This document shows positions 1 through 9,086 of a DNA stretch of 64,000 bases, piece by piece. The stretch is from positions 1 to 64,000 of the forward strand of contig CAMDVD010000003.1 in NCBI GenBank assembly GCA_945878115.1, given 5' to 3'. The DNA comes from Chitinophaga pinensis (GTDB taxonomy: Bacteria > Bacteroidota > Bacteroidia > Chitinophagales > Chitinophagaceae). Position 1 is the stretch's first letter; each line of letters begins with the position of its first letter. The translations under genes and the position numbers were made by a program. Under the pieces are notes generated by a model that was not told the origin of the DNA, made no database searches, and saw only the letters and a list, made by a program, of their open reading frames with translations.

Positions 1-1086
1 GATAACATTGTAATTTTGACTCCAGCCAGAACCAATAGAATTTGAAATATTCCCAATTAAACTTGAAGTTGAACTTGATGATATAACATTTAATTGAACT
101 GTATTTCCTGCACAAATAGTGGTGTCATTCTGTAAAATGTTTGCATTTACTAAACTCACATACACACTATCACTAGCTGTGCATCCTGCACTGTTGCTTA
201 TTGTGCAAGAATACCAACCCGAATTATTAACTGTGACAGAGGATGTGGTATCTCCAGTACTCCAATTATAATTACTAAAACCTGCACCTGCTGATAAGCT
301 ATAGCTTGAACCACAGGCAGCAATTGTATCTTGTGCAAAGTGATTGCTTGAGAAAGTACAAGTTGGTGTAGGTGTTGATGTATATAATGCAGTCACTTCT
401 TGTTGGGTTAATGCACGGTTCCAGATACCGATGTCATCTAATTCTCCAAGCCATATATAATCATCCCCTGGATTTGTAACAAATGTAGATGATTTAGTCC
501 CAAAAATTAATGCCCCAATATTAGTATTAAGTGAAATACCGGTAGCTGTAGAAATCAACTGACCATCTGAATAAAATTTACTTGTTTGAGTTAATGCATT
601 AAATGTAATAATGGTTTGAACCCATTGATTTGCGAAAATTGTTTGAACAGGATATGTACCTACACCTAATCCCCCGGCATAATTTATATTCCCTCCACCA
701 TATGTACCAGTGCCTATAGAAACATAAAGAGTGCCGCCATAAGCAACCATAAATCGTCCCCAATATGTACTATTTGTTCTTGACCAAATAGAAATGGTTA
801 TTGATTGATTCCCAATAGGTAGGTTAATTGGGTTACTAACAGTAATTTTGTTATTTGAGCCATTTCCGGCAAAATAATACGCACTATTCGCATTCCCATT
901 CCTATCAGCCGTTAATGTTGCCCCATTCACCGTTCCATTATTCCCATTACCACTTTCATCATTCGCATTGCCATTAAAAGGCCACCATCCCACCAATCCA
1001 TTGGTGGGCACATAAGCAGGTATTGTTTGTGCTTGTGTCATTAAATGAATCAAACAAAAGCTGAGGAGTAAGTAAATCTTTTTCAT
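1..1086 (-). CDS. Secreted LamG-like/concanavalin-fold surface protein, 3' end beyond the window
   Basis: The reading frame starts at 1086 and runs open to base 1, so only the first 362 residues are visible. A signal peptide (MKKIYLLLSFCLIH, ending near AQAQ) is followed by GLVGWWPFNGNANDESGNG at about residues 28-46, the usual opening of a LamG/Laminin_G_3 jellyroll. The domain closes near residue 230 with a GELDDIGIWNRAL stretch. An Ig/PKD-like repeat follows (YNWSTGDTT ... GWYSCTISNSAGC, about residues 250-312). Such proteins are exported and commonly anchored by T9SS in Bacteroidota; the C-terminal sorting domain would lie outside the window. The signal peptide is almost identical to that of the FISUMP protein at 5861-7297. 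Binding target unknown. Confidence 0.85.
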   Translation of the reverse strand, partial: MKKIYLLLSFCLIHLMTQAQTIPAYVPTNGLVGWWPFNGNANDESGNGNNGTVNGATLTADRNGNANSAYYFAGNGSNNKITVSNPINLPIGNQSITISIWSRTNSTYWGRFMVAYGGTLYVSIGTGTYGGGNINYAGGLGVGTYPVQTIFANQWVQTIITFNALTQTSKFYSDGQLISTATGISLNTNIGALIFGTKSSTFVTNPGDDYIWLGELDDIGIWNRALTQQEVTALYTSTPTPTCTFSSNHFAQDTIAACGSSYSLSAGAGFSNYNWSTGDTTSSVTVNNSGWYSCTISNSAGCTASDSVYVSLVNANILQNDTTICAGNTVQLNVISSSSTSSLIGNISNSIGSGWSQNYNVI

Positions 1087-1716
1087 ATTGTGTGGTATTG
1101 TTATTGTTTTGAGGATGAAATGAAAAAATATAATTGAAGTATCTACAATATTTGCATTTGAATATTCTCACTTTGGCCGACAAAAATAGACAAAAGAATA
1201 AATTTCAACTCGATAAAAATATCTTCGGACAAAGATATACAACTAAATCAGTCCTACTATATTAATTAATCACACATTATATATCATATATGCTACAATG
1301 TTAGTAATTGTGCATTAATATGGTAACAACTGTTAATTAATTCCACCAAAACATACACCTAATTTACGACAAAATCGTATGTTATTTCAAATAGAGATTA
1401 ATACACCAGAGGTTAAATTTATGGCTGAAATAATTAATAAAATAGTCATGCTATGTGGGTTCTAGCTAGCAAAAAGAAAACAATTTAACATGTTGCTCTT
1501 AACCATCCTGAAAAATTGATTGGCAAAAACAACATAATGTCTTACGACAAAAAACAGGGAATAATTCTCCACTTAACACATTCATGCAGGCTCTGCTGAT
1601 ATATTCCAATATTAATGTCATACGTTTTCATGTTCGAATTATTTGGGTAAATCTCGAACGGCGTGGATTAAAAAAACATACTACGTGACAGTCTATCTGG
1701 CATTTCATCATTAATC
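1087..1716. other. Intergenic region without a recognisable gene
   Basis: These 630 AT-rich bases separate the start of the LamG-like gene from the stop of the collagen-like gene. I see no convincing ORF, tRNA or strong hairpin. The part next to 1086 should carry the upstream signals of the LamG-like gene; the first 20 or so bases resemble the region upstream of the FISUMP gene. The rest looks like decayed or spacer DNA, consistent with an accessory region. Confidence 0.6.
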
Positions 1717-3414
1717 TCAGAATTTCCTAAAAGCTCTTACACGTTGATAACTTGTTCTATCTAAACCAAAATTTTCATCAGGCGTATTGAAACTTGTACC
1801 ATAAATATAACTACTACTGCTTGCTAATGATTTATATTCAGTAGAAGACCAATATACATAGTTGGGAATATTAAAATAACCAAAATGAAAGGGCGTAAAG
1901 CCATTATGGATTAAAGACTTATTAATAACAAATAGGTTGTACCCTGCCGATTTCAACTCCATGGATGAAGGTAAAAACCAATCTGTGTAACCTTGATAAC
2001 TGTAATTTTCACAGAGTAAAGCGGCACTTGATGTGTGACCAGCTTGGTTTATTATCAAACTGTCGTTATAAATTCCATCAAAAAGACTTAGGCTAGGGAA
2101 GGAAGTAGTTGTAATAGGACTAGCTACGTTACTGAATTTACAACTATCGCATAAGTCATAAAGGGATGCAATTAAACCTTTTTCTATACCATTTTCTCTC
2201 CATAAGCTCACGACAATACCTCCACCAAACAATTCACCAACATAGTGAACAAAACTATTTGAATTAAACCCATTACATACATATTTAGTTTGTGCTGTTT
2301 GAATTTCTAAAGCATCTAAAACCCCATTACTATTAGCATCAATACCTGTTTCTACTTTAATTCCACCTGCTGAGCAGTTAGAACTAGCAGGTTCTAAGGT
2401 AGTTTTTATCAATGAATTTAATCCATTAGACCCAGTTGCACCGGTTAATCCAATAGTACCTTGTGGACCAGTTGCTCCTGTCGCACCTGTTGCTCCCGTT
2501 AATCCTATTGGACCTTGCTGTCCGGTAACTCCTTGCGGTCCTGTCACACCTGTTAATCCCGCAGGACCTTGTGGACCCATGGCGCCGGCAGCGCCTGTTA
2601 ATCCCGTAGGACCTTGTGGACCTGTTGCTCCAGTCAAGCCATTTGGCCCTTGCGCACCTGCCGAGCCCTGAGGACCAGTAGCACCCATTAACCCTGTAGG
2701 TCCTTGCGGACCCGTTGCACCGGTCAATCCAATTGCACCTTGTGGCCCTGTTGCTCCAATTAATGAAATTCCAGCTGGCCAAGTACCGCTTGATTTTGGT
2801 CCAAACAATGTATTACTTGTTGTGTTGATATAAAAATCACCATCAGCACCAATACCGGATGTTGGGTTTGTTGTGCCATTCAATACGGCAGTACCATTGA
2901 TACCATTATTCCCATTTGCTCCATTCGCTCCGGATGGTCCCTGTGGTCCTGTTGCTCCTGTCGCGCCAATCGGACCTTGTGGACCCGGTGTATTGTTTCC
3001 TGCTGTTGCTGCATATAAGGCATAGGGCACACTCAACAATTGATTGGTACCAGATATGGAATAGTTTGTACCGCCACCTGGGTCGGTTTCTGTTTTTACA
3101 AAATAGGGTCCATTGGCCCAGTTGATGGTAGAAAAATTACCCGATACCACGGTTCCCCCGCCGATTTCAATACTAGCCAATCCATTGGTATTGGTTGTAG
3201 GTGTTTGTGTTTCAACATAAACAGAAGCACCACTTGCGGAACCTTGAAGAATATTTATCCTCATGCCAATCGACTGGCTTTTTACCAATGCGTTTGAACC
3301 ATTGCGGATAACTGCCTGATAGCTCAGTTTGTTTGGTGACTGTGCAAATACTTGTTGCAAAACGCCAACAATAAATAAAACGGTGGCTATGGAAATGATT
3401 ACTATTTTTTTCAT
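1717..3414 (-). CDS. Collagen-like repeat surface protein with Lcl/DUF1566-type C-terminal domain
   Basis: 565 residues. Signal peptide 1-24 (ending VFAQ). Residues 25-137 form a module shared with the FISUMP protein at 5861-7297 ([18 protein letters not shown]). Collagen-type Gly-X-Y tracts follow at about 141-165 and 215-330, dominated by GPQGPxGLTGATG units and separated by a spacer containing [18 protein letters not shown]. Residues 335-383 resemble a DUF7151-type segment ([19 protein letters not shown] ... YVCNG). Residues 390-565 match the Lcl C-terminal/DUF1566 pattern ([39 protein letters not shown]). The likely role is a rod-like adhesin or matrix protein displayed outside the cell. 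The start lies 5 bp after the stop of the upstream T9SS gene, so the two are probably cotranscribed. Confidence 0.88.
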   Translation of the reverse strand: MKKIVIISIATVLFIVGVLQQVFAQSPNKLSYQAVIRNGSNALVKSQSIGMRINILQGSASGASVYVETQTPTTNTNGLASIEIGGGTVVSGNFSTINWANGPYFVKTETDPGGGTNYSISGTNQLLSVPYALYAATAGNNTPGPQGPIGATGATGPQGPSGANGANGNNGINGTAVLNGTTNPTSGIGADGDFYINTTSNTLFGPKSSGTWPAGISLIGATGPQGAIGLTGATGPQGPTGLMGATGPQGSAGAQGPNGLTGATGPQGPTGLTGAAGAMGPQGPAGLTGVTGPQGVTGQQGPIGLTGATGATGATGPQGTIGLTGATGSNGLNSLIKTTLEPASSNCSAGGIKVETGIDANSNGVLDALEIQTAQTKYVCNGFNSNSFVHYVGELFGGGIVVSLWRENGIEKGLIASLYDLCDSCKFSNVASPITTTSFPSLSLFDGIYNDSLIINQAGHTSSAALLCENYSYQGYTDWFLPSSMELKSAGYNLFVINKSLIHNGFTPFHFGYFNIPNYVYWSSTEYKSLASSSSYIYGTSFNTPDENFGLDRTSYQRVRAFRKF

Positions 3415-3419
3415 GCTGA

Positions 3420-3908
3420 TTATTTTTTAATGATGCTGAAGGATTGAGCTTGTTTGTTCTCTTGATTTACCACTTGGAGAAAATAGGTAGCACTCGACAA
3501 AGGGTACATATTGATAGCACTTTGTTGGGTAATGATTTTTTCTTTGACTATTATTTTTCCTTGGGCATCAAGCAAACGATACCACAATTGTTGGTTATTG
3601 AAATCTGGTATTTGCAGGATAATATTATCTGATGTTGGATTGGGATAGACATCCATAGCAACATTCAATTCATTGTGTTCAATACCTATCGCATACACAT
3701 CATACGCATGTTGAACACCCTGTGCAACGCTTCCGTTACTGCTGTTTTGGGTAGTATAAACCACTTGTCCGATGCTGTAAGCAGCGGTTCCACCAAGACC
3801 TGTGGCATCACCGCCAGTTGTATTGGCTGATTCCTGCGCTTGCGCCAGTCCCGCCCATAGCAGACAGACTAGCAACATCACTATGATTTGGGGGTAGTTT
3901 TTTATCAT
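3420..3908 (-). CDS. Small secreted protein with T9SS type A sorting domain
   Basis: 162 residues. A signal peptide (about 1-24, [14 protein letters not shown]) is followed by a short region rich in Gly, Ser and Thr ([20 protein letters not shown]). About 80 residues of a Por-secretion C-terminal domain then begin at [15 protein letters not shown] and end in a Lys-Lys tail. The sorting domain directs export across the outer membrane by the type IX machinery, usually with cleavage and surface attachment. The gene is the first of a minus-strand pair with the collagen-like gene, 5 bp apart. This type of short mature domain is common in Bacteroidota and has no assigned function. Confidence 0.85.
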   Translation of the reverse strand: MIKNYPQIIVMLLVCLLWAGLAQAQESANTTGGDATGLGGTAAYSIGQVVYTTQNSSNGSVAQGVQHAYDVYAIGIEHNELNVAMDVYPNPTSDNIILQIPDFNNQQLWYRLLDAQGKIIVKEKIITQQSAINMYPLSSATYFLQVVNQENKQAQSFSIIKK

Positions 3909-4351
3909 GGATACTTTTGATTAAACGATTTTTACCTAGTCAACAATTTCAACTTCTTGTTTGTTCAAGATTTTAGTAATGAATCCTTGATTGGATTTAT
4001 TGTCTGTTGAAAATAGGTAATTCCATCAAAGATAAAAATTACATTCAGGAATCCAACACCGAAATTCCTTTTTGTTGAAGAATCAGATTTGGTTCTTTAT
4101 TCTTTGCTAAATTTTCTACAAATGATATTGCTACCGCTTCAACAAATCCTTCTCTAAAATGAATATGTAAGCAAAGAACTGTGGCAAACGAATACAGGTG
4201 AATTTTCGGTATTGTAAGTCTATTCGTCCTCAACAACTTCATATAGAAATTAACCCATACAATGACAAGAGCTCAATAACTACCATATATGACAGGTTTA
4301 TTTCCAATCTGAATGGCAGACATCCTTAGGAAGAATTTCAATGGCTAATTA
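3909..4351. other. Intergenic region, one unsupported short ORF
   Basis: 443 bases between two minus-strand genes. The only open frame of note is 65 codons on the minus strand (4045-4242). It has no signal peptide, domain or family resemblance that I recognise, and nothing in the context supports expression. It could be a fragment of a decayed gene. No strong terminator hairpin was found. Confidence 0.5.
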
Positions 4352-5764
4352 TTATTTTGGCTTAGCCATATTTCCCTGTACCAGATACCAATCCACCCAT
4401 GTATCCATTTGTTGCACAGAGTTAGGTCGGAGAAGAATTTCACGTTTATTGTCGAGTAAGAATATTGTTGGTGTGCCAAATACATAATAATTCTTCACAT
4501 TCTCACCTTCCCATTTTTTATAATCGCAAATGGATAAAAAAGGGAAGTCTTTGGTGAATTTTTCAAACGATATCTTGTCTTCGTCCAGAGAGACAAATAC
4601 CACCTCCACACCTTGGCTTTTCCATTTGGTATAATTTTTAGCGATTGCCGGCACCTCTTCGGTACACTTATGACACCAACCCGCACCAAATACCACCACA
4701 GTATATTTATTGTTCAAGTCGGAGAGTTTTTGAGGAAGTTTTTTGTCTGCTATATTGAACATGATGTCCGGTGCAATATTCCCTTTTTTCATAGCCCGAT
4801 AGGTTTCTAATTGTTTGGCTAGGTCGTTATTGAGGGTACAGCTTACATCATTTAGTACTTTCAAGGCGAGGTATTCGGAAGCCTGAAATAGACTATGACG
4901 TTCTAAAAGGTCGAACAAATAATCAGTCACCTCATTAAGTTTCTTCTCGTCTTTTATCAGATTACTCATCATCGCATCGATGGATATTTTCATTTCGATG
5001 AAAACAGAATCAAGAGGTTTGCCACAATTTTCGAGTAACCAGAAATGATTGTCGATGGCATCTTTAAACAAACCGCTTTTGTATAATCGCGGGTCTGTAT
5101 AATCTAGGGCACGGAAGGCGGCTATCGTAGCTGGTATTTCTTTGGTTCGATACTGGGCTACTACCGAAACAGAGCTCACTAATTTGCGCATCGGTAAAAA
5201 CCAATGCACATAACTTTTTTCAGGCAAGGAAGCCAAGAACTGTTTCTCTTCTTTGTTGAGTCGCTCCTCTTCTTGTTGAATCGCAGCAATCGGTTTTGTT
5301 TGTTTGGCAAAAAAAGAATCCAAAGTATACACATTCTCTAGATATCCCCATGCACTGAGGGCCTGCTCTCGTTTGGGTTGTTCTTGTGCATAGCGTTCAA
5401 AAGATTGGTTTTCTTTCCCTTTACTTATGTGTATGGTATTAGGTTCATTCAAGGAGTTGCCTGTCAATTGAATATCTTCTCCGGTGAGGAGCACAATGAA
5501 TGGTTTTTCTCCCTCAATTTGCAGAGCACCTACTCCATAATCATTGGGTAAATAGGAGAGACTAAAGTTGCCACTCGCATTCATTGTATTACTTGAAATG
5601 ATATAGTTATTTAATCCATTGAAGCCTTGTAGGAGAATGGTTTTGTTGGCTGATTGGGTAAGTTTACCTGATATGGTTTGGGCAAGAACACCTTGTATTG
5701 ACAACAAGAATATGCCAATACAAATGAAAAAACAAGGAATATGTTCCATTTTTAATTTAAACAT
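4352..5764 (-). CDS. Exported TlpA/ResA-like thioredoxin-fold protein with DUF4369-type N-terminus
   Basis: 470 residues. A hydrophobic signal sequence at about 8-28 (FFICIGIFLLS ... VLAQ) exports it to the periplasm or envelope. Residues 29-125 look like the DUF4369 beta domain that often precedes thioredoxin domains in Bacteroidota (GKLTQSANKTILLQGF). Residues 325-465 are a TlpA/AhpC-type thioredoxin fold with the redox motif WCHKC near residue 361 and a cis-Pro segment (FGTPTIFLLD). It probably acts as a membrane-facing thiol-disulfide reductase in cytochrome maturation or disulfide repair; the partner is not identifiable. An alternative ATG five codons in (MEHIP, 5749) is equally plausible. 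The CxxC pair is His-Lys, a non-canonical but functional-looking dipeptide. Confidence 0.85.
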   Translation of the reverse strand: MFKLKMEHIPCFFICIGIFLLSIQGVLAQTISGKLTQSANKTILLQGFNGLNNYIISSNTMNASGNFSLSYLPNDYGVGALQIEGEKPFIVLLTGEDIQLTGNSLNEPNTIHISKGKENQSFERYAQEQPKREQALSAWGYLENVYTLDSFFAKQTKPIAAIQQEEERLNKEEKQFLASLPEKSYVHWFLPMRKLVSSVSVVAQYRTKEIPATIAAFRALDYTDPRLYKSGLFKDAIDNHFWLLENCGKPLDSVFIEMKISIDAMMSNLIKDEKKLNEVTDYLFDLLERHSLFQASEYLALKVLNDVSCTLNNDLAKQLETYRAMKKGNIAPDIMFNIADKKLPQKLSDLNNKYTVVVFGAGWCHKCTEEVPAIAKNYTKWKSQGVEVVFVSLDEDKISFEKFTKDFPFLSICDYKKWEGENVKNYYVFGTPTIFLLDNKREILLRPNSVQQMDTWVDWYLVQGNMAKPK

Positions 5765-5860
5765 AGGTTATCAAACTGAAATTACGAAGACTCATTGCTT
5801 TTGAGAGCCGGGTATCAAATAATTAAACTGTAAGAGAATAAATTAAGCCGCGCTGAATTA

Positions 5861-7297
5861 TTAATCTTTAATGCAACGAATTGAGATGCCAGTTGCACGT
5901 TGCAAATTGCCGTAACTATCTACACAACAGTTCGAAAAATTGAGAATCATAGAAAATTGGTTATTAACATTGCTATTCCAATAGTAACCAATACTGCCTT
6001 GGCTACCAAGGGAACCATTAGCACTGCCGCGACTACCTGCTAAAGTCAATTTTAAATTAGACAAATATCCACCGGTGGCACCAGAACTACTCCAACTATT
6101 TTGTTCAGTATCGAATTCTGCTGCTGTTGGTAATCGATAACCGCTGGGACATGGATTGTTTGTGCCACTTACCCCCTGCCATAAGTTGTTGTTTTGTGGA
6201 CTACGCCAATCAATTGGGCTATTAGATACTACTATAAAGTTCCCATGGCCCGGTTGGTTGCTACTACTTAGTGTTGTTGTGGTCGCTGAGTTCTTACATT
6301 GGTGCCCATCACTACCTCTGCCCCATTGATATAAATCACCATAGGCATTGGTATCAGTGATACTTGTAGCAACCTGTGTAGCCCCAAGATTACGGTCCAT
6401 CCAAATTTTTCCTGTGGCAGGGTTAATTACATCAACCACTAAGGTTGGCACACCATTACAAAATACTGAACCAATAGGGTACGAAGGTTGTGGATATACA
6501 TTGAGAGTCAAAGTGCAATTTTGCCCCCCTATGCTTAGAGGGAAATTTGCTGAACCTGCTCCGATTGGAATTCCAGTTATAATAAATGATAATGTACCAA
6601 TACCATGAATCAAAGTACCTGCAGCAAGTGTGGCGATTAGCCCATTAACCCCTGATGAGGCAATTATTTGTTCAGGATATCCGCCTCCATTACCTCCGGA
6701 ATAAGAGATACTACAACTAACACCATTTGCTGGGTAATTTGCGACCAATATTCCTGTGTTATTAATGGTATTGCAGCTAAGCGATACAATTGCGGCTGGA
6801 CAAATACCCCCTGTTGTCCAAATATAATTACCGTCACAATAGGTTAATACTTGTCCTTGTGATGCACCAGAAGGAATATTAATACCACCTATACTACCCG
6901 CTGATTTTGCATATAATGCATAAGGCACACTCATCATCTGTTGGGTGCCAAGGTCTGTATAATTACTGCCACCTGCAGCATCCAATTCCACTTGCATAAA
7001 CTTAGCCCCATTGCCCCAGTTGATGGTAGAGAAGTTCCCAATTACAGGAGTGCCTTGTCCTATAGTAAGAATGAGCATTGCAGCCGCGGAGGTATTACTA
7101 GCATGGGTTTCTTGGTAGACAATATTTCCACTCATAGTACTATCATGTATCGTAAATCGTACTTGCACAGATTGATTGATGAGTAAATTGCCGCTGCCAT
7201 TTCTGATGACACTTTGATAGGGAATACCTTGTGGTGACTGTGCTTGTGTTATAAAATGAATCAAACAAAAGCTGAGTAGTAAGTATATCTTTTTCAT
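5861..7297 (-). CDS. FISUMP-domain surface protein
   Basis: 478 residues. Signal peptide 1-19 (MKKIYLLLSFCLIHFITQA). Residues 20-135 are the module shared with the collagen-like protein ([23 protein letters not shown]). A Gly-rich beta region follows, then from about residue 300 a Fibrobacter succinogenes major paralogous (FISUMP) domain: TGKIWMDRNLGATQVAT, YGDLYQWGRGSDGHQ, NPCPSGYRLPTAAEF, and a C-terminal GISIRCIKD. FISUMP domains are secreted, often lipoprotein-linked or surface-exposed, and probably have a C-type-lectin/FGE-like fold; the ligand is unknown. The gene is monocistronic. Its first codons and 5' flank closely resemble those of the gene at 1-1086, indicating a duplicated leader. 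Confidence 0.87.
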   Translation of the reverse strand: MKKIYLLLSFCLIHFITQAQSPQGIPYQSVIRNGSGNLLINQSVQVRFTIHDSTMSGNIVYQETHASNTSAAAMLILTIGQGTPVIGNFSTINWGNGAKFMQVELDAAGGSNYTDLGTQQMMSVPYALYAKSAGSIGGINIPSGASQGQVLTYCDGNYIWTTGGICPAAIVSLSCNTINNTGILVANYPANGVSCSISYSGGNGGGYPEQIIASSGVNGLIATLAAGTLIHGIGTLSFIITGIPIGAGSANFPLSIGGQNCTLTLNVYPQPSYPIGSVFCNGVPTLVVDVINPATGKIWMDRNLGATQVATSITDTNAYGDLYQWGRGSDGHQCKNSATTTTLSSSNQPGHGNFIVVSNSPIDWRSPQNNNLWQGVSGTNNPCPSGYRLPTAAEFDTEQNSWSSSGATGGYLSNLKLTLAGSRGSANGSLGSQGSIGYYWNSNVNNQFSMILNFSNCCVDSYGNLQRATGISIRCIKD

Positions 7298-7558
7298 ATT
7301 GGGTGTATTGTTTAATTATTTAGTAGGCTAAAAATAGGTTGTAGGGTTCTCCACTAAAAATCACTACATGCTAATGATTTGATGGGAAATCAAAGATAGC
7401 TAATTATTTTTCTTAAATGATATGCTAAGAATCTTTCTTTATCTAGTTTTAATCAGGTTGTACAATATGTTAGGCTCTCCACCCGTGGTTCATGTCCTCA
7501 CAAACCATCTATGTAAACTTATTTTAGGATGATACACTTATGAAAAAATTTAGAAAAA

Positions 7559-7803
7559 TTGGTAGGATTACGCACCAACAATTCTTTTCATATCACACTG
7601 TTGGTTCGGAGAACCAAATTTATCTGTCGTTCGACATGCCGCTATGCGAACATGCCGAACAGCGTGGTTGAACATGGTCTACCGTATGAACAAGTAATGA
7701 GAATTACAGGACACAAAAAACTATCCACGTTACAGAAGTATATCAAAAGTGATAGTAATATTGAACAGATGTTAGAAGTCGGTAGAAAAATTCGTAAATA
7801 CTA
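7559..7803 (+). pseudogene. C-terminal remnant of a tyrosine recombinase/phage integrase
   Basis: The 81-codon frame preserves only the catalytic end of a tyrosine recombinase. A degraded RRTKF stretch stands where the family has its HxxR box, followed by GLPYEQVMRITGHKKLS with the conserved GH and then LQKYIKSD with the nucleophilic Tyr. The N-terminal core-binding domain and most of the catalytic domain (normally 300-400 residues in total) are missing. The residues between RRTKF and the GH motif do not read like a normal helix, suggesting frameshifts. It ends about 80 bp from tRNA-Asp, a typical integration target, so it is probably the relic of a mobile element that entered at the tRNA gene. 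Confidence 0.75.
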
Positions 7804-7844
7804 GTCAAAAGGTTTCCTCTGCTACACTTTTTGCTACACTCAAT

Positions 7845-7871
7845 AAAAAACCCCTTGATTATCAAGGGGTT
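7845..7871 (-). terminator. Intrinsic terminator after tRNA-Asp
   Basis: AACCCCTTG (7849-7857) pairs perfectly with CAAGGGGTT (7863-7871) around a tight loop. In the minus-strand direction the hairpin runs into a T-run (7845-7850). It lies 13 bp past the 3' end of tRNA-Asp. Confidence 0.85.
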
Positions 7872-7884
7872 AATTGTTATTGTG

Positions 7885-7958
7885 CGGACCGGACGGGACT
7901 CGAACCCGCGACCTCCGCCGTGACAGGGCGGCATTCTAACCAGCTGAACTACCGATCC
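7885..7958 (-). tRNA. tRNA-Asp (anticodon GTC)
   Basis: Read on the minus strand, the acceptor stem GGATCGG pairs with CCGGTCC. The D-arm GTTC..GGTTAGAAT, the anticodon arm CGCCCTGTCACGGCG with GTC, and the T-arm GCGGGTTCGAGTCCCGT all fold. 74 nt including the discriminator G; the 3' CCA is not encoded. A TTTTG-N18-TATATTTG promoter lies upstream and a strong hairpin terminator downstream, so it is a complete single-gene unit. The neighbouring integrase relic suggests it has served as an attachment site. Confidence 0.97.
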
Positions 7959-7998
7959 AAATTATTTTCAAAAAGCTTTTTTCCCCCGTAAGGGAGTG

Positions 7999-8028
7999 CA
8001 AATATAATCAAGAATATTAGATATCAAA
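7999..8028 (-). promoter_or_regulatory. Bacteroidota-type promoter for tRNA-Asp
   Basis: On the minus strand a -33 TTTG (8025-8028) is separated by 18 bp from a perfect -7 box TATATTTG (7999-8006). It lies about 40 bp from the tRNA 5' end. It matches the TTG/TAnnTTTG consensus read by the Bacteroidota primary sigma factor. Confidence 0.75.
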
Positions 8029-8067
8029 ATCTTAATAATTCAACTTTCAAAAATGGCAAAATTAATG

Positions 8068-8075
8068 TAGGTTTG
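8068..8075 (+). promoter_or_regulatory. Candidate -7 box for accA
   Basis: TAGGTTTG matches TAnnTTTG 25 bp before the accA start. No clear TTG lies at the expected distance upstream (only a TTT near 8045), so the call is tentative. Confidence 0.45.
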
Positions 8076-8099
8076 AAACTTATTTAATAAGACACTACT

Positions 8100-9059
8100 A
8101 TGCAATATTTAGATTTCGAAAAAACCTTAGAAACCCTCATTCTTGAAATTGAAAAAATAAAAGAAGTAGGTGAGAAAACTAAGGTAGACGTGAGTTCTGC
8201 GGTCAAAGAGCTAAATAAAAAAGTAGACAAAACAAGAAAAGAAATTTATTCAAATCTCAATGATTGGCAAACCGTTCAATTGAGCCGACACCCCGAACGC
8301 CCGTATACAAATTATTATATTAGTCGCGTTTTTTCCAAATACCAAGAACTTCATGGCGATAGAAATGTAAAAGATGATAAAGCTATTGTAGGTGGATTTG
8401 CAAGTTTGAATGACGAGCAAACCGTGATGGTTATTGGACACCAGAAGGGTGTGAATACAAAAATGAGACAGCTTCGCAACTTTGGAATGGCTAACCCTGA
8501 AGGGTATAGAAAAGCCTTACGACTCATGAAATTGGCAGAAAAATTTAATAAACCTATTGTAACTTTTATCGACACACCTGGTGCATTCCCTGGTTTAGAA
8601 GCCGAAGAACGTGGACAAGGTGAAGCCATCGCAAGAAATTTATTTGAAATGATTAACCTTAAAGTGCCTGTTATTTGTATCATCATTGGCGAAGGCGCTT
8701 CTGGTGGCGCATTGGGCATTGGCATTGGCGACCGTGTGATGATGCTCGAAAACACTTGGTACTCGGTTATTTCACCCGAAAGTTGTTCCAGTATTTTATG
8801 GCGCACTTGGGATTTTAAAGAAAAAGCTGCCGAACAATTAAAACTGACTTCAAAACACATGAATGCCTTCGGATTAATAGATGGCATCATCGCAGAACCA
8901 ATTGGTGGTGCACATGCCTTCCCTACCGAAACTGCAGCCATCATTAAAAAATATTTAGAAAAAACAATTCCAGAATTATTTGCCATCGATGTGGAAACAC
9001 GTATCGAACAACGCATTGATAAATTTTCTGCTATGGGATTTTACGACGAGACCAAGTAA
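8100..9059 (+). CDS. accA: Acetyl-CoA carboxylase carboxyltransferase subunit alpha
   Basis: 319 residues, the usual full length. With AccD it forms the carboxyltransferase that moves the carboxyl group from carboxybiotin to acetyl-CoA, giving malonyl-CoA for fatty acid synthesis in the cytoplasm. The N-terminal helical region starts [20 protein letters not shown]. The crotonase-fold core shows [10 protein letters not shown] (about 160), [17 protein letters not shown] (about 198-214, oxyanion-hole glycines) and [12 protein letters not shown]. The start ATG is preceded by a -7-like box. accD and accB are not adjacent, which is normal for dispersed acc genes. The next gene follows after 27 bp, so a transcript with the downstream unknown gene and dapA is likely. 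Confidence 0.97.
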   Translation: MQYLDFEKTLETLILEIEKIKEVGEKTKVDVSSAVKELNKKVDKTRKEIYSNLNDWQTVQLSRHPERPYTNYYISRVFSKYQELHGDRNVKDDKAIVGGFASLNDEQTVMVIGHQKGVNTKMRQLRNFGMANPEGYRKALRLMKLAEKFNKPIVTFIDTPGAFPGLEAEERGQGEAIARNLFEMINLKVPVICIIIGEGASGGALGIGIGDRVMMLENTWYSVISPESCSSILWRTWDFKEKAAEQLKLTSKHMNAFGLIDGIIAEPIGGAHAFPTETAAIIKKYLEKTIPELFAIDVETRIEQRIDKFSAMGFYDETK

Positions 9060-9086
9060 TTTTTTGACCTTAATTTTATTCTAACT

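Noticed and set aside
2426-2782. Trp/Asn/Cys-rich open frame overlapping the collagen-like tract
   Set aside because: It is a frame-shifted reading of the Gly-X-Y repeat on the same strand; its odd composition follows from the repeat.
4045-4242. 65-codon minus-strand ORF
   Set aside because: No signal peptide, domain or recognisable relative; length is within chance for this AT-rich spacer.
8351-9016. Long minus-strand frame inside accA
   Set aside because: Antisense to a fully conserved gene; the peptide has no family features.
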